Shown in pieces: positions 1 through 8,205 of a DNA stretch of 33,513 bases. A program made the position numbers and the translations under genes. This DNA is from Phycisphaeraceae bacterium (GTDB taxonomy: Bacteria > Planctomycetota > Phycisphaerae > Phycisphaerales > UBA1924), in contig JAHCJE010000018.1 in assembly GCA_026128865.1 (NCBI GenBank), positions 1-33,513 on the forward strand. Reading direction: 5' to 3'. The notes under the pieces are model-generated. The model was given only the letters and a program-made list of their open reading frames with translations. It ran no database searches and was not told the origin of the DNA. The first letter of the stretch is position 1. The number at the start of each line of letters is the position of its first letter.

Positions 1-1880
1 CGCAGGAGCGAGCCGAGGCGGACGCGGGCGCGGGCGGTGTCGGGGTGGTCGGGGCCGCCCGCGCGGGCCAGGGCCTCGACCGCGCCGCGGAGCATCGGCT
101 CGGCCTCGTCGGCGCGCCCCGTGGCTTCGAGCAGCGAGGCGTAGGTCGCGCGCACGATGGCCGAGAGGCTCTCGGGCGGGTCCGCCGTCGCGTCCAACGC
201 GGCGATGGTCTCGCGCCACAGACGCTCGGCGTCCTCGACGCGGCCGTCCTCGAGGTGCAGTTTGGCCAGATTGTGGGCGGTCGTGAGCGTTTCTTCGTGC
301 GCAGGCCCGCGCGCGGCGCGCAGCCTGGCCAGCGCCTCGTCGAACAGCGCAGCCGCACGCTCGGTCTCGTCCAGCGCATAGAGCGCGACCGGCAGGTTCG
401 CCAGCGCGAAGAGGTGGTCGTCGTCGTCATCGGGGAGCGTGCGCCGCGCCAAGGCGAGCGCGGCCTCGAACTGCGCCTTCGCCGCCTCGACGTGCCCGAG
501 GCCGTAAAGGGTGCGCCCGAGGATGTTCCGCAGCGAGACCTCGACCTGCGGCTGGCCCGCGAGGTCTGCGCCGATCGTCGCGGCGGCGTGGTCGAGGACT
601 TCAGCAACGGTGATCTCGCGGTCCTCGCCGCGGGTGGGGTCGGCGGCGGCGAGCCAGCCTTCGAGCGCATCGACCACCTGCCGCCGCGTCTCGGACTGCG
701 CCTTGGCCTGCGTGAGCCGGTCCTCGGCCAGCAGTTCCGCCGCCCGCGCCCGCTGGTAGAGCGCGGTCATGGCGATCGAGAAACCGACGAGCAGCACGAG
801 CAGCAGCGCGGCGACGGCCACAGGCCCGCGGTGGCGTCGGGCCATCTTCGACAGGACGTACCACCCGCTGTCACGCTTCGCCTCGATCGGCTCGCCCCGC
901 AGGTACCGCTCGAGGTCGCGGGCGAGTTCGCCGGCGTTCTGGTAGCGGCGTTCGCGCTGCTTGCTCAGGCACTTGAGGACGATGGTCTCGACTTCGTCGT
1001 TGATCTGGCGGCGGATCGTGCTGGGGCGGGCCGGTTCGGCACGCAGGATGTTGTCCAGCACGTCGCGCATCGCCCCGATCACCTGGTACGGGAACCGGCC
1101 CGTCAACGCCTGATACAGCACCACGCCGAGCGAGTAGACGTCGGTGCGCACGTCGATCATCGACGGCACGCCCTGCGCCTGCTCAGGGCTGGCCCACGGG
1201 AGCGAGCCGATGAACTGGCCCGTCATCGTCATCAGTCGCGGCTGAGCCTCGTCGCTCATGTCGCCCGTCGCCACCTTCGCCAGGCCGAAGTCCACGACGT
1301 GCGGCTCGCCCTTGGCATCGACGCGCACGTTGGCGGGCTTGAGGTCGCGGTGGATCACGCCCTTGAGGTGGGCGGCGTTCACGGCCTCGCAGATCTTGAC
1401 GAACATCGCCAGCACTTCGGGCATGCTCAGGTCGTGCTGCGAGAGGTAGACGTCGAGCGTTTGGCCCGAGACGTAGTCCATCACGTAGTAGAAGCGGCCC
1501 TCGGCCAGGCCCGAGTCGTGCACCGCAACGATGTTGGGGTGGTCGAGTTGGGCGAGAATCTCGACCTCGCGCTCGAAGCGGGTGCGCTCGCGCGGGCCGG
1601 CGAGCGCGCCCTCGAGCAGCACCTTGATCGCCACCTTGCGCTTGGTGCCCTTGTGGATCGCCTGGTAGACGACGCCCTGCCCGCCGCGGTGAATCTCGCG
1701 GACCACGATGTAGCCGGGGAAGAAGTCCGGCGGCGGAAGGTCGGGGTCCGGGGGCAGGCCGTCGGACCGGGCCTCGGCCGCGGCACGGGCGGCGGCGATC
1801 AGGGCGTCGTCGGAGCCGGAGCCGCCAGAAGGAGCGGGCGCGGCGTCGTTCGGCCCGGGTTCGTTGGGGCGTTCAGGCAC
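1..1880 (-). CDS. Membrane Ser/Thr protein kinase with TPR region, C-terminus cut by window edge
   Basis: Hanks-type Ser/Thr kinase that would phosphorylate cytoplasmic proteins. The GTG at 1880 is preceded by GGAG about 8 nt upstream. After a 55-residue Ala/Pro-rich leader come a glycine loop (IHRGGQGVVY, about 64-72), the VAIK lysine (about K86), catalytic loop HRDLKPANV (about 177-185), DFG (about 197-199) and the SPEQ motif. A basic juxtamembrane stretch leads into one transmembrane helix (about 353-373), followed by a helical region whose repeated Ala/Leu/Tyr pattern fits TPR or tetratricopeptide-like units, probably extracytoplasmic; this continues past the left edge. It lies downstream of the ECF sigma factor and cupin genes on the same strand. 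This kinase-TM-TPR architecture is abundant in planctomycetes. Substrate unknown; the neighbouring sigma factor is a candidate by inference only. Confidence 0.93.
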   Translation of the reverse strand, partial: MPERPNEPGPNDAAPAPSGGSGSDDALIAAARAAAEARSDGLPPDPDLPPPDFFPGYIVVREIHRGGQGVVYQAIHKGTKRKVAIKVLLEGALAGPRERTRFEREVEILAQLDHPNIVAVHDSGLAEGRFYYVMDYVSGQTLDVYLSQHDLSMPEVLAMFVKICEAVNAAHLKGVIHRDLKPANVRVDAKGEPHVVDFGLAKVATGDMSDEAQPRLMTMTGQFIGSLPWASPEQAQGVPSMIDVRTDVYSLGVVLYQALTGRFPYQVIGAMRDVLDNILRAEPARPSTIRRQINDEVETIVLKCLSKQRERRYQNAGELARDLERYLRGEPIEAKRDSGWYVLSKMARRHRGPVAVAALLLVLLVGFSIAMTALYQRARAAELLAEDRLTQAKAQSETRRQVVDALEGWLAAADPTRGEDREITVAEVLDHAAATIGADLAGQPQVEVSLRNILGRTLYGLGHVEAAKAQFEAALALARRTLPDDDDDHLFALANLPVALYALDETERAAALFDEALARLRAARGPAHEETLTTAHNLAKLHLEDGRVEDAERLWRETIAALDATADPPESLSAIVRATYASLLEATGRADEAEPMLRGAVEALARAGGPDHPDTARARVRLGSLL

Positions 1881-1997
1881 GGCACAGTCTCCGGGCCGCG
1901 GCAACGGCGGCCGGGTGGAGAGCGACGCCGCGGGGCGAGGCTCACGCCAATCTACCACCTCCCCGGCGGATTGGACGTGCGCCCGGCGTGAGCCCGC

Positions 1998-2462
1998 TCA
2001 GCCGCCTGGGAAGTGGATGCCGTGCTCCTCGGCGATGGCGACGAGACGGGCCATGTCGGGCGGACCGGGGAGGGCAAACACCTCGGCGCAGCGGGAGAAG
2101 AAGGTCTCGAAGCCGGCGGGCGAGGTCTGGATGAGCATCCGGAGCGGCACGTCGCCGCAGTTGCGGTAGGCGTGCACCACCCCGCGAGGGGTGTAGACCA
2201 CCGATCCGACCGGCACCTCAACCCAAGCGGCGTCCTTGAGGAACTCGACGCGGCCTTCGAGCACAAGGAACCACTCGTCCTCATTGGCGTGGAAGTGAGG
2301 GGGTGGGCCGTTGCCGGGCGGGGTGACGCAGGTGAAGAGCGTGTACCGTCCGCCCGTCTCCGCCGCGCCCAGGTGTACGGTGACCTCGTCGCCGAAGGCG
2401 CACATGGCACGGCCCGAGTACGGCGGGACGATGCGGGTCTCGTTTCTGGACTCCGTGAGCAT
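1998..2462 (-). CDS. Single-domain cupin protein
   Basis: A 154-residue protein made of one cupin beta-barrel. The first cupin motif carries H56, H58 and E63 followed by glycine at the expected spacing (HFHANEDEWFLVLEG), and the second supplies H97 (PRGVVHAYRN), so the usual 3-His/1-Glu metal site looks intact. Cupin_2 proteins of this kind include quercetinase-like dioxygenases, isomerases and simple sugar- or metal-binding proteins; nothing visible fixes the substrate. It starts 27 nt after the sigma factor stop and ends 117 nt before the kinase start, so co-transcription with both is likely. No signal peptide, so cytoplasmic. No good ribosome-binding site precedes the ATG, which would fit translation coupled to the upstream gene. 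Confidence 0.85.
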   Translation of the reverse strand: MLTESRNETRIVPPYSGRAMCAFGDEVTVHLGAAETGGRYTLFTCVTPPGNGPPPHFHANEDEWFLVLEGRVEFLKDAAWVEVPVGSVVYTPRGVVHAYRNCGDVPLRMLIQTSPAGFETFFSRCAEVFALPGPPDMARLVAIAEEHGIHFPGG

Positions 2463-2489
2463 GGGCGAGGGTATTCACCGTAGCGAACG

Positions 2490-3110
2490 CTACGAGACGC
2501 TGAAGAACTGCGATTCGGTGCCCATGGTCTCGCGCAGCCAGTCGTGGGCGCGGGCACGAAGCATGTAGACCGCGCCCTCGGATCGTCCGAGTTCGCGGGC
2601 GACCTCCGCGATCGGTCGGCATTCGAGGTCGTACAGACGCACCACCTTCGCGTAGTCCGTGGGGAGTTTCGCCAGCGTGCGGTCAAGGATTTCGACGGCC
2701 TCGCGCCGGGCGGCCTGGCGGCTGGGGGTGGTGGTGGTCACCCCGAGGACCTCGACCAAGCCGACATAGGAATCCTCGTTGACAGGGCCTTGGACGCGGC
2801 GCTTGGGGTCGGGGCGTTTGGCGCGTTCGAGGCCGCGCACGGCGTCGCGGACGTTGTTCTCGGCGATGCGGGTCATCCACGCGAGAAACGCGCCCTCGCC
2901 CTCGGGCGTGAAGCGTGCGATGCGCGTGAAGGCCTCCAGGTAGGTGACCTGGAGGACGTCGTCGGCCTCGATGACGCCGTTCCACTGGCGACCGATGCGC
3001 GACTCGACGCGGCGTCGAAGTTCCGGCCCGTTGCGGCGGAGGAGTTCGGTGAGGGCATCGGCATCGCCCGCGCACGCGCGCTGCACGAGGGTCGAGTCCG
3101 CGTCGGGCAT
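2490..3110 (-). CDS. ECF-type RNA polymerase sigma factor
   Basis: A 206-residue sigma-70 family protein with only regions 2 and 4. Region 2 (about 10-95) has EADDVLQVTYLEAF in the core-binding helix and the FLAWMTRIAENNVRD segment used for -10 recognition. A linker of about 35 residues with a TTTTPS stretch leads to region 4 (about 134-195), whose helix-turn-helix is RPIAEVARELGRSEGAVYML. The linker and TTTTPS motif resemble planctomycete ECF groups. It starts 15 nt after the stop of a secreted dockerin-like protein and is followed by a cupin and a Ser/Thr kinase. No anti-sigma factor (a membrane protein with a ZAS-type domain) is adjacent, so phosphorylation by the kinase is a possible control, inferred from gene order only. 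Confidence 0.92.
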   Translation of the reverse strand: MPDADSTLVQRACAGDADALTELLRRNGPELRRRVESRIGRQWNGVIEADDVLQVTYLEAFTRIARFTPEGEGAFLAWMTRIAENNVRDAVRGLERAKRPDPKRRVQGPVNEDSYVGLVEVLGVTTTTPSRQAARREAVEILDRTLAKLPTDYAKVVRLYDLECRPIAEVARELGRSEGAVYMLRARAHDWLRETMGTESQFFSVS

Positions 3111-3125
3111 GGTGGGCCGCCGTTC

Positions 3126-4298
3126 TCAGCCGCAGCCGGCCGTGTAGGCGTTCAGGAAGGCCAGCACGTCGAGCGTGTTGATGATGGTATCCCCGTTGAA
3201 GTCCGCGGACGGGTGCTGCGCAACGAAGGCGTTGAGGAATGCGAGCACGTCGAGCGTGTTGACGACGGTGTCGCCGTTGAAGTCCGCGGGGCAGAGCGGC
3301 GGCACGAGCGAGCGGATGGTCTCCTCGGCCGAGTCGCCTTCGAGGGCCATCGCATTGAGCGAGTCCATGTTGTCGGTGTGCAGCAGGCCGAGGTCGCCGT
3401 GCTGGGCGAAGAGCGCAACGGCGCCGGGCACGTTGCACACCAGCACGTCAGCCGCGGAAAAGCCGAAGAGCAGGAGCGTGGGCGAGCCGGGCGAAAGCGT
3501 GAAATAGACCTCGTCGCCCGTGCTGAAGCGGGCGTCGTGGTCCTCGTCGAAGACGATCAGGCCGTCTATGTCGTCGCCGAACTGGAGGCCGAGTTGGATG
3601 AACTGGGCGTAAAGGTTCTCCGTGCCCGGCACGTTCACGTCGAAATCGACGAAGACGTCCGCCGCGCTCCCGGTGCCGGGCAGGAACATGAGCGATGGGC
3701 TTCCCTGCGCGAGCGTGAAGTACGTCGCTGTGCCGGGGAGCGGGACGCCCGTCATCGCCGCGTTGACGTCGTCGAGGTCGCCGGGCGGCAGGTGGTCCGT
3801 CGGCGAGGCGGCGGGCAGCAGGCCGAAGACGGTGGGGTAGACAGGGGACTGGTTGGTGCGCAGGACGTTGTTGAACAGCCCCATGCTCGTCGGGGGGGGG
3901 AGCATCCCCACGCCCTGCTGGAACGCCTCGGTCGAGAGGAAGACGTCGCCCGCTGCCTGGTTCTTGTTCGCCTGGTCGAAGACATTGAACGACGGAATCC
4001 GAAGCCGCGAGGCTCCGACCGAGAGCGCATCGACGGAGAAGCAGATGATGAACTTCTTCGCGGCCCGCAGGTTCGCGGCGTTCACCGAAACGCCGTTGAG
4101 GTCGTCGCCCGGTCTGCCCATCCCCATCCCAGGACCGCCTCCCACCGGTACCGGGAAACCACCAAACGAATGGAACAGCACGTCCGACGGCAGGGCGGAC
4201 GGGCCATCGCGTCCGACGCTGAACACCGGCTGCGCGGCGGCGTGCGACGCGAGCGAGGCCGCGACGGCGAGCATCAGTCCTGTCGTGCGGACGGCCAC
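3126..4298 (-). CDS. Secreted protein with C-terminal dockerin-like repeat pair
   Basis: About 390 residues. A signal peptide (VAVRTTGLMLAVAASLA..., cleavage after AAA-Q) is followed by about 310 residues I cannot assign to a family. They contain beta-rich, repeated phrases such as YFTLAQGSPSLMFLPG and YFTLSPGSPTLLLFG. The tail has two calcium-loop units (PADFNGDTVVNTLDVLAFLN and SADFNGDTIINTLDVLAFLN, 27 residues apart) and ends Gly-Cys-Gly, matching the GC-type dockerin tails common in Phycisphaerales. I chose GTG 4298, which has GGGAGG close upstream; ATG 4331 in the same frame is the alternative and gives a longer n-region. A tract of nine G lies at 3892-3900 in the coding sequence. The sigma factor follows after 15 nt, so the two may share a transcript. 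Confidence 0.82.
   Translation of the reverse strand: MAVRTTGLMLAVAASLASHAAAQPVFSVGRDGPSALPSDVLFHSFGGFPVPVGGGPGMGMGRPGDDLNGVSVNAANLRAAKKFIICFSVDALSVGASRLRIPSFNVFDQANKNQAAGDVFLSTEAFQQGVGMLPPPTSMGLFNNVLRTNQSPVYPTVFGLLPAASPTDHLPPGDLDDVNAAMTGVPLPGTATYFTLAQGSPSLMFLPGTGSAADVFVDFDVNVPGTENLYAQFIQLGLQFGDDIDGLIVFDEDHDARFSTGDEVYFTLSPGSPTLLLFGFSAADVLVCNVPGAVALFAQHGDLGLLHTDNMDSLNAMALEGDSAEETIRSLVPPLCPADFNGDTVVNTLDVLAFLNAFVAQHPSADFNGDTIINTLDVLAFLNAYTAGCG
3149..3290 (-). repeat. Two 61-bp direct repeats encoding the dockerin-like loops
   Basis: Units at 3149-3209 and 3230-3290 (period 81 bp, 27 codons) are closely similar at the DNA level, not just in protein. They look like a recent or gene-converted duplication of the calcium-loop segment. 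Confidence 0.7.
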
Positions 4299-4421
4299 GG
4301 CACCTCCCGGGGATCGCCCTTGATCCAGCATCCCAGATCGCCGGGCATGAAGCAAGAGCGACGAGGAAGGTCGCGACTCACGCTGGATATCGGGGCGTGG
4401 GGGAGCGAGTGGAAGTCCGAA

Positions 4422-4468
4422 CCGCTCCCTTACGGTCGCGGCTCGTTGGTCATGGTCGCGGCTCGTGG
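4422..4468 (+). repeat. REP-like repeat, one full and one partial copy
   Basis: The 27-bp unit at 4422-4448 contains the core CTCCCTTACGGTCGCGGCTC. A second, truncated and diverged copy follows at 4451-4468. The full unit is identical to the reverse complement of 6532-6558, on the other side of the ABC transporter gene. Short arms (CCGC / GCGG) inside the unit could form a small hairpin. The ABC transporter stop codon (4450-4452) falls inside this repeat, so its last residues are repeat-encoded. Confidence 0.8.
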
Positions 4469-6456
4469 AGAAGGCTTGCGTCTGGTTCACGGGGGACTGC
4501 AGAGGATGGTGCGTGCTCGATCTGGCGCGCGAGGAACCCGGCATAGCGGCCGCCGAGCGCGAGGAGCGTGTCGTGCGTGCCCACTTCGACGATGCGTCCG
4601 CCATCGATCACGACGATACGGTCGGCGTCACGCACGGTGCTCAGGCGGTGGGCGATCACGAACGTCGTACGCCCGCGCATGAGCGACGCCAGGCTTTCGC
4701 GAATGAGGGCCTCGCTCTCGGCGTCGAGGTTGCTCGTCGCCTCGTCGAGGATGAGAACGACGGGATCGGCGAGGACGGCGCGGGCGATGGCGATGCGCTG
4801 CTTCTGCCCCCCGCTGAGGCGCACGCCACGCTCGCCGATGACGGTGTCGTACCCGCGTTCGAGGCGTTCGACGAACTCGTGGGCGTGGGCGACGCGGGCG
4901 GCGTCGATGATCTGCGCTCGGGTCGCGCCGCGGCGCGCGTAGGCGATGTTCTCAGCCACTGTGCCGTCGAACAGGAAGACGTCCTGCTCCACGATGCCGA
5001 GCAGCCGCCGGAAACTCACCGGCTCGATGGTGCGCAGATCGATGCCGTCCAGCAGCACGCGCCCGCGCTGCGGATCGTAGAAGCGGGCGACAAGGTTGCA
5101 GAGCGTGGTCTTGCCCGCGCCGCTCGGGCCGACGAGCGCAACCACGCTGCCCGGCGGCACGTCCAGCGAGACGCCCTCCAGCACCCAGCGCTCCTCCGCG
5201 CTCTCGGCCTTCGCGCTCTTGTCGTGCGGGTAGGCGAACCAGACGTGCTCGAGCGTGATCCGCCCGGCGACGGACGCCCGATCGACCGTTCGCTCGGGCC
5301 GCTCGTCGGCGAACTCGGGCTTCTCGGCCAGCAGGTCGAGCACGCGGTCGAGCGCGGCCAGTTGGGTCTGCACGCTCGTCGCGCTCGCCGTGAGCATGGC
5401 GATCGGGCCGAGAAGCATGGTCACATAGGCGACGAACATGACGAGGTCGCCGGTGCGCAGGCGCTCGCCCAGCACGGCGTACCCGCCGTAGAGCACGACG
5501 CACGCCGTGGCGACCGGGATGAGGAAGTCCCACGCCGCCTCGATGCCCCGCGACCACCACCACGCAAGGATTTCCTGCCGGGCAGCGAAGTGGTTGCGGC
5601 GGGTGAAGCGCAGGGCCTCGCCCGTCTCGCGGGAGAAGGCGCGGACGATCCGCATGCCCGCGAAGGCCTCGGTGGCGTGGGCGTCGGTCTGCTGCTTGAC
5701 GGCCTTGATGTCGCGCTGCACGGGGCGGATGCGCGCGATCCACGCCCGGTGCGTCACCCACACGCTGGGCAGCACGAGCAGCCCGCCCGCAAGCATCCGC
5801 CAATCGACGATCGCGAGGATGATGAGCGTGCCGGTCAACTGCACCAGCGCGCCCCACGGGTTGTAGACGAGGTTGAAGGTGAGGTCGGAGACGGTGCCCG
5901 CGTCCTCGCGCAGCAGCGCGGTCACGCCGCCGGACTTGAGCCGCTGCACGCGGTGGAGCGGGAGGCGTGCGGCGTGCTCGAAGACGTGGCGGCGGACGGC
6001 GGCGTGCATGATCCGCGTCGCTTTCGTGAGTTTCCACCGCCCCCACAGGCCGACGATGGTGGCCGCGAACGGCAGCAGCGCCAGCCCGCCCGCCACGAAC
6101 CAGAGCAGTTCGACGCGGTCTTCGGGCAGCGGCATCCACGCCGGCAGCGGGTCGGTCCCGAGCACGCTGTCGAAGAGCGCCTTGAGGAGAACGGGGGGCA
6201 GGAGCGCGATGAGCGTGCCGAGCGTGCGCGTGGCCAGCGCGAGGGCGAAGATGGGGCGTGCGGCGTCCGCCAGCCGCCAGAACGCCGCCAGCAGCGACCA
6301 GAACGAGCGCGAGCGCGTCCGCTCCTGCTTCGGCCCGTGCTCCGCGCCGATGACCCGGTCGCCCTCGTCGGCCTTCCTGCGCTTGCGGCGGTACTCCTCG
6401 AACCATGCGCGGCTGCTTCGCCCGGTGCCGATCATCGACGATCGTAGCGACGCCAT
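4450..6456 (-). CDS. ABC-type exporter, fused permease and ATPase
   Basis: A 668-residue half-transporter of the MsbA/multidrug type, expected to work as a homodimer exporting lipids or drugs. After a basic cytoplasmic leader, the type I exporter membrane domain spans about 65-375, with hydrophobic segments near 68-92, 115-138, 205-235 and 310-360. The nucleotide-binding domain (about 398-645) has Walker A GPSGAGKTT (443-451), Q-loop VEQDVFLFDG, signature LSGGQKQR (547-554), Walker B VVLILDEATSNLD and the H-loop histidine in IAHRLSTV. All catalytic residues are present. Start ATG 6456 or 6435 cannot be separated, since neither has a clear ribosome-binding site; farther upstream the frame runs through repeat DNA and is rejected as coding. 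The last residues (LHEPRP) are encoded by an intergenic repeat. Substrate unknown. Confidence 0.93.
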   Translation of the reverse strand: MASLRSSMIGTGRSSRAWFEEYRRKRRKADEGDRVIGAEHGPKQERTRSRSFWSLLAAFWRLADAARPIFALALATRTLGTLIALLPPVLLKALFDSVLGTDPLPAWMPLPEDRVELLWFVAGGLALLPFAATIVGLWGRWKLTKATRIMHAAVRRHVFEHAARLPLHRVQRLKSGGVTALLREDAGTVSDLTFNLVYNPWGALVQLTGTLIILAIVDWRMLAGGLLVLPSVWVTHRAWIARIRPVQRDIKAVKQQTDAHATEAFAGMRIVRAFSRETGEALRFTRRNHFAARQEILAWWWSRGIEAAWDFLIPVATACVVLYGGYAVLGERLRTGDLVMFVAYVTMLLGPIAMLTASATSVQTQLAALDRVLDLLAEKPEFADERPERTVDRASVAGRITLEHVWFAYPHDKSAKAESAEERWVLEGVSLDVPPGSVVALVGPSGAGKTTLCNLVARFYDPQRGRVLLDGIDLRTIEPVSFRRLLGIVEQDVFLFDGTVAENIAYARRGATRAQIIDAARVAHAHEFVERLERGYDTVIGERGVRLSGGQKQRIAIARAVLADPVVLILDEATSNLDAESEALIRESLASLMRGRTTFVIAHRLSTVRDADRIVVIDGGRIVEVGTHDTLLALGGRYAGFLARQIEHAPSSAVPREPDASLLHEPRP

Positions 6457-6480
6457 CACCCGACGAGGCGTTCCACTCAA

Positions 6481-6558
6481 CAACGAGCCGCGAGCGTAGG
6501 GGAGCGGACCCTTCTCAACGACGAGCCTCAACAACGAGCCGCGACCGTAAGGGAGCGG
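6481..6558 (-). repeat. REP-like repeat, two copies upstream of the ABC exporter
   Basis: Copies at 6481-6507 and 6532-6558 lie in reverse orientation to the copy at 4422-4448. The second is an exact reverse complement of it, and the first differs at a few positions (cgagcgtagg in place of cgaccgtaag). In the second copy, GCCGC and GCGGC flank a 12-nt centre and could pair. The element lies in the divergent promoter region between the ABC exporter and the symporter. Confidence 0.8.
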
Positions 6559-6604
6559 CACGTTGTGGGCGGAAACGCGACGGGTTGCTCGGGAGGATGC
6601 TTCC

Positions 6605-8164
6605 GTGTACCGTGCCCGTATGTCCGGGAAACGCCTCGCGCTGCACTGGCAGATTCTGCTCGGTCTTCTTCTCGGGCTGATCGTCGGGCTTGTCGTGAAC
6701 GCCGCGTGGACGCCGAGCACGTGGGCGTCGCTGGGCGTGGACCACCCGAGGGCTTATGTCGCCCGCAAGGCCGCGGAGGTTCCGGTGCTGCCGGCGGGCG
6801 TCGCGCGCGTGGCCGATCTTGACCCCGCGGACGCGTCGCTGGTGGGGCTGCACCCGTACCAACTCAGCAAGGCGCAGGTCGAGCGGTTCCATCTCGAAAC
6901 ACGCCCCGCGAATCAAAGCCCGTCGTTCGGCGCGCGCGCGGCGAGGTTTGTGCGCACGCTCAACACCTTCATCGGCGACCTGTTCATCCGGCTGCTCCGC
7001 TTCATCGCGGTGCCCATCGTGCTCTTCTCGCTCATCGTCGGCGTCAGCAGCCTGCACGACCTGAAGAAACTGGGGCGCATCGGCATCAAGACGCTCGTCA
7101 TCTACCTCTGCACGACCGCGCTCGCCATCACGATCGGACTGACGGTCGCCAACGTCGTCCAGCCGGGCAGCGCGCGGTTCGTGCCGGTGGAGACGCGCGA
7201 GCGGCTGGCGGTCGCGGGGGGCGAGGAGGCCGCCGCGAAGGTCGCCGAGGCCGCGGCCGCGCCGAGCGCGTGGCAGGTGCTGCTGAACATCGTGCCGACG
7301 AACCCGTTCGAGGCGCTGGCGAAGGGCGAGATGCTGCAGGTCGTCTTCTTCGCGCTGATGATCGGGATCGGGCTGACGTTCATCCCGCGCGACAGGGCCG
7401 GGCCGGTGATTGCGGTCTTCGACGTGCTGACGGACGTCATCATCAAGATCGTGCACTGGATCATGCTCGCCGCGCCGTATGCCGTCTTCGCGCTCATCGC
7501 GCGCGTGCTGGCGGACCTCGGGCTGGACGTGCTCCGCGCCCTGCTCGCCTACAGCGGCGTGGTGATCGCCGGCCTCGTGCTCATGGCGTTCGTGGTCTAC
7601 CCGTCGATCCTGCTGACGCTGGCGCGCGGGCGCATGGGCTACCGCCGGTTCTTCCGCGGCATCGCGCCGGCCCAACTCCTCGCGTTCTCGAGTTCCAGCA
7701 GTTCGGCGACGCTGCCGGTCACCATGGAGTGCGCCCGCGACCGCCTCGGCGTCTCGGAGGACGTGACCAGTTTCGTCCTGCCCCTCGGCGCGACGATCAA
7801 CATGGACGGCACCGCGCTCTACCAGGGCGTCGCCACCGTCTTCATCGCCCAGATGTTCGGCATCCCGCTGGACCTCGGGGCCCAACTGATGATCGTGCTG
7901 ACGGCCACGCTCGCCTCGATCGGCACGGCGGGCGTGCCGGGCGTGGGCATCGTCATGCTCGTCATCGTGCTGCAGGCCGTGCGCATGCCCCCGGAGGTCA
8001 TGACGACCGGCATCGCCATTATCCTGGGCGTGGACCGCATCCTGGACATGTGCCGCACGACGGTGAACGTCACCGGCGACTGCATGGTGGCCACGCTGGT
8101 GGCCGCGACCGAGGACGAGCTGGCAGGCCCCCAGGAAGTCGATCACGCTCGCGCCGACGAATAG
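6605..8164 (+). CDS. Dicarboxylate/amino acid:cation symporter (DAACS family)
   Basis: A 519-residue membrane protein of the glutamate/dicarboxylate-Na+ symporter family (GltP/DctA/GltPh-like) that imports a C4-dicarboxylate or acidic amino acid with cations. Diagnostic elements are the serine-rich hairpin FSSSSSSATLP (361-371), NMDGT (399-403), the second hairpin GTAGVPG (440-446) and the helix 8 motif DRILDMCRTTVNVTGD (477-492). An unusual hydrophilic stretch of about 75 residues (about 43-115) separates TM1 from TM2. GTG 6605 is preferred because GGAGG lies 8 nt upstream; ATG 6620 is an in-frame alternative. It is divergent from the ABC exporter, with the repeats in between, and convergent with the ferritin-like gene. 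The exact substrate cannot be read from sequence. Confidence 0.93.
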   Translation: MYRARMSGKRLALHWQILLGLLLGLIVGLVVNAAWTPSTWASLGVDHPRAYVARKAAEVPVLPAGVARVADLDPADASLVGLHPYQLSKAQVERFHLETRPANQSPSFGARAARFVRTLNTFIGDLFIRLLRFIAVPIVLFSLIVGVSSLHDLKKLGRIGIKTLVIYLCTTALAITIGLTVANVVQPGSARFVPVETRERLAVAGGEEAAAKVAEAAAAPSAWQVLLNIVPTNPFEALAKGEMLQVVFFALMIGIGLTFIPRDRAGPVIAVFDVLTDVIIKIVHWIMLAAPYAVFALIARVLADLGLDVLRALLAYSGVVIAGLVLMAFVVYPSILLTLARGRMGYRRFFRGIAPAQLLAFSSSSSSATLPVTMECARDRLGVSEDVTSFVLPLGATINMDGTALYQGVATVFIAQMFGIPLDLGAQLMIVLTATLASIGTAGVPGVGIVMLVIVLQAVRMPPEVMTTGIAIILGVDRILDMCRTTVNVTGDCMVATLVAATEDELAGPQEVDHARADE

Positions 8165-8205
8165 CCGAAAGGCCGCCCTGCGCCAGCGCCCGCGGGATGC
8201 CCCCG

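Noticed and set aside
45..1991. A 648-codon plus-strand frame over the Ser/Thr kinase
   Set aside because: It mirrors the kinase gene on the opposite strand; no recognisable domain or ribosome-binding site.
2544..6447. Plus-strand frames of 712 and 660 codons over the dockerin-like, sigma and ABC exporter genes
   Set aside because: They are antisense to genes with full conserved motifs, and their translations are Arg/Glu/His-rich with no domain.
4422..6558. Insertion sequence or composite transposon around the ABC exporter
   Set aside because: There is no transposase and no target-site duplication that I can see; the flanking units are short REP-like repeats.
6457..6720. N-terminal extension of the ABC exporter
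   Set aside because: The added residues come from the REP-like repeats (PLPYGRGSLL-type phrases), not from a protein domain.
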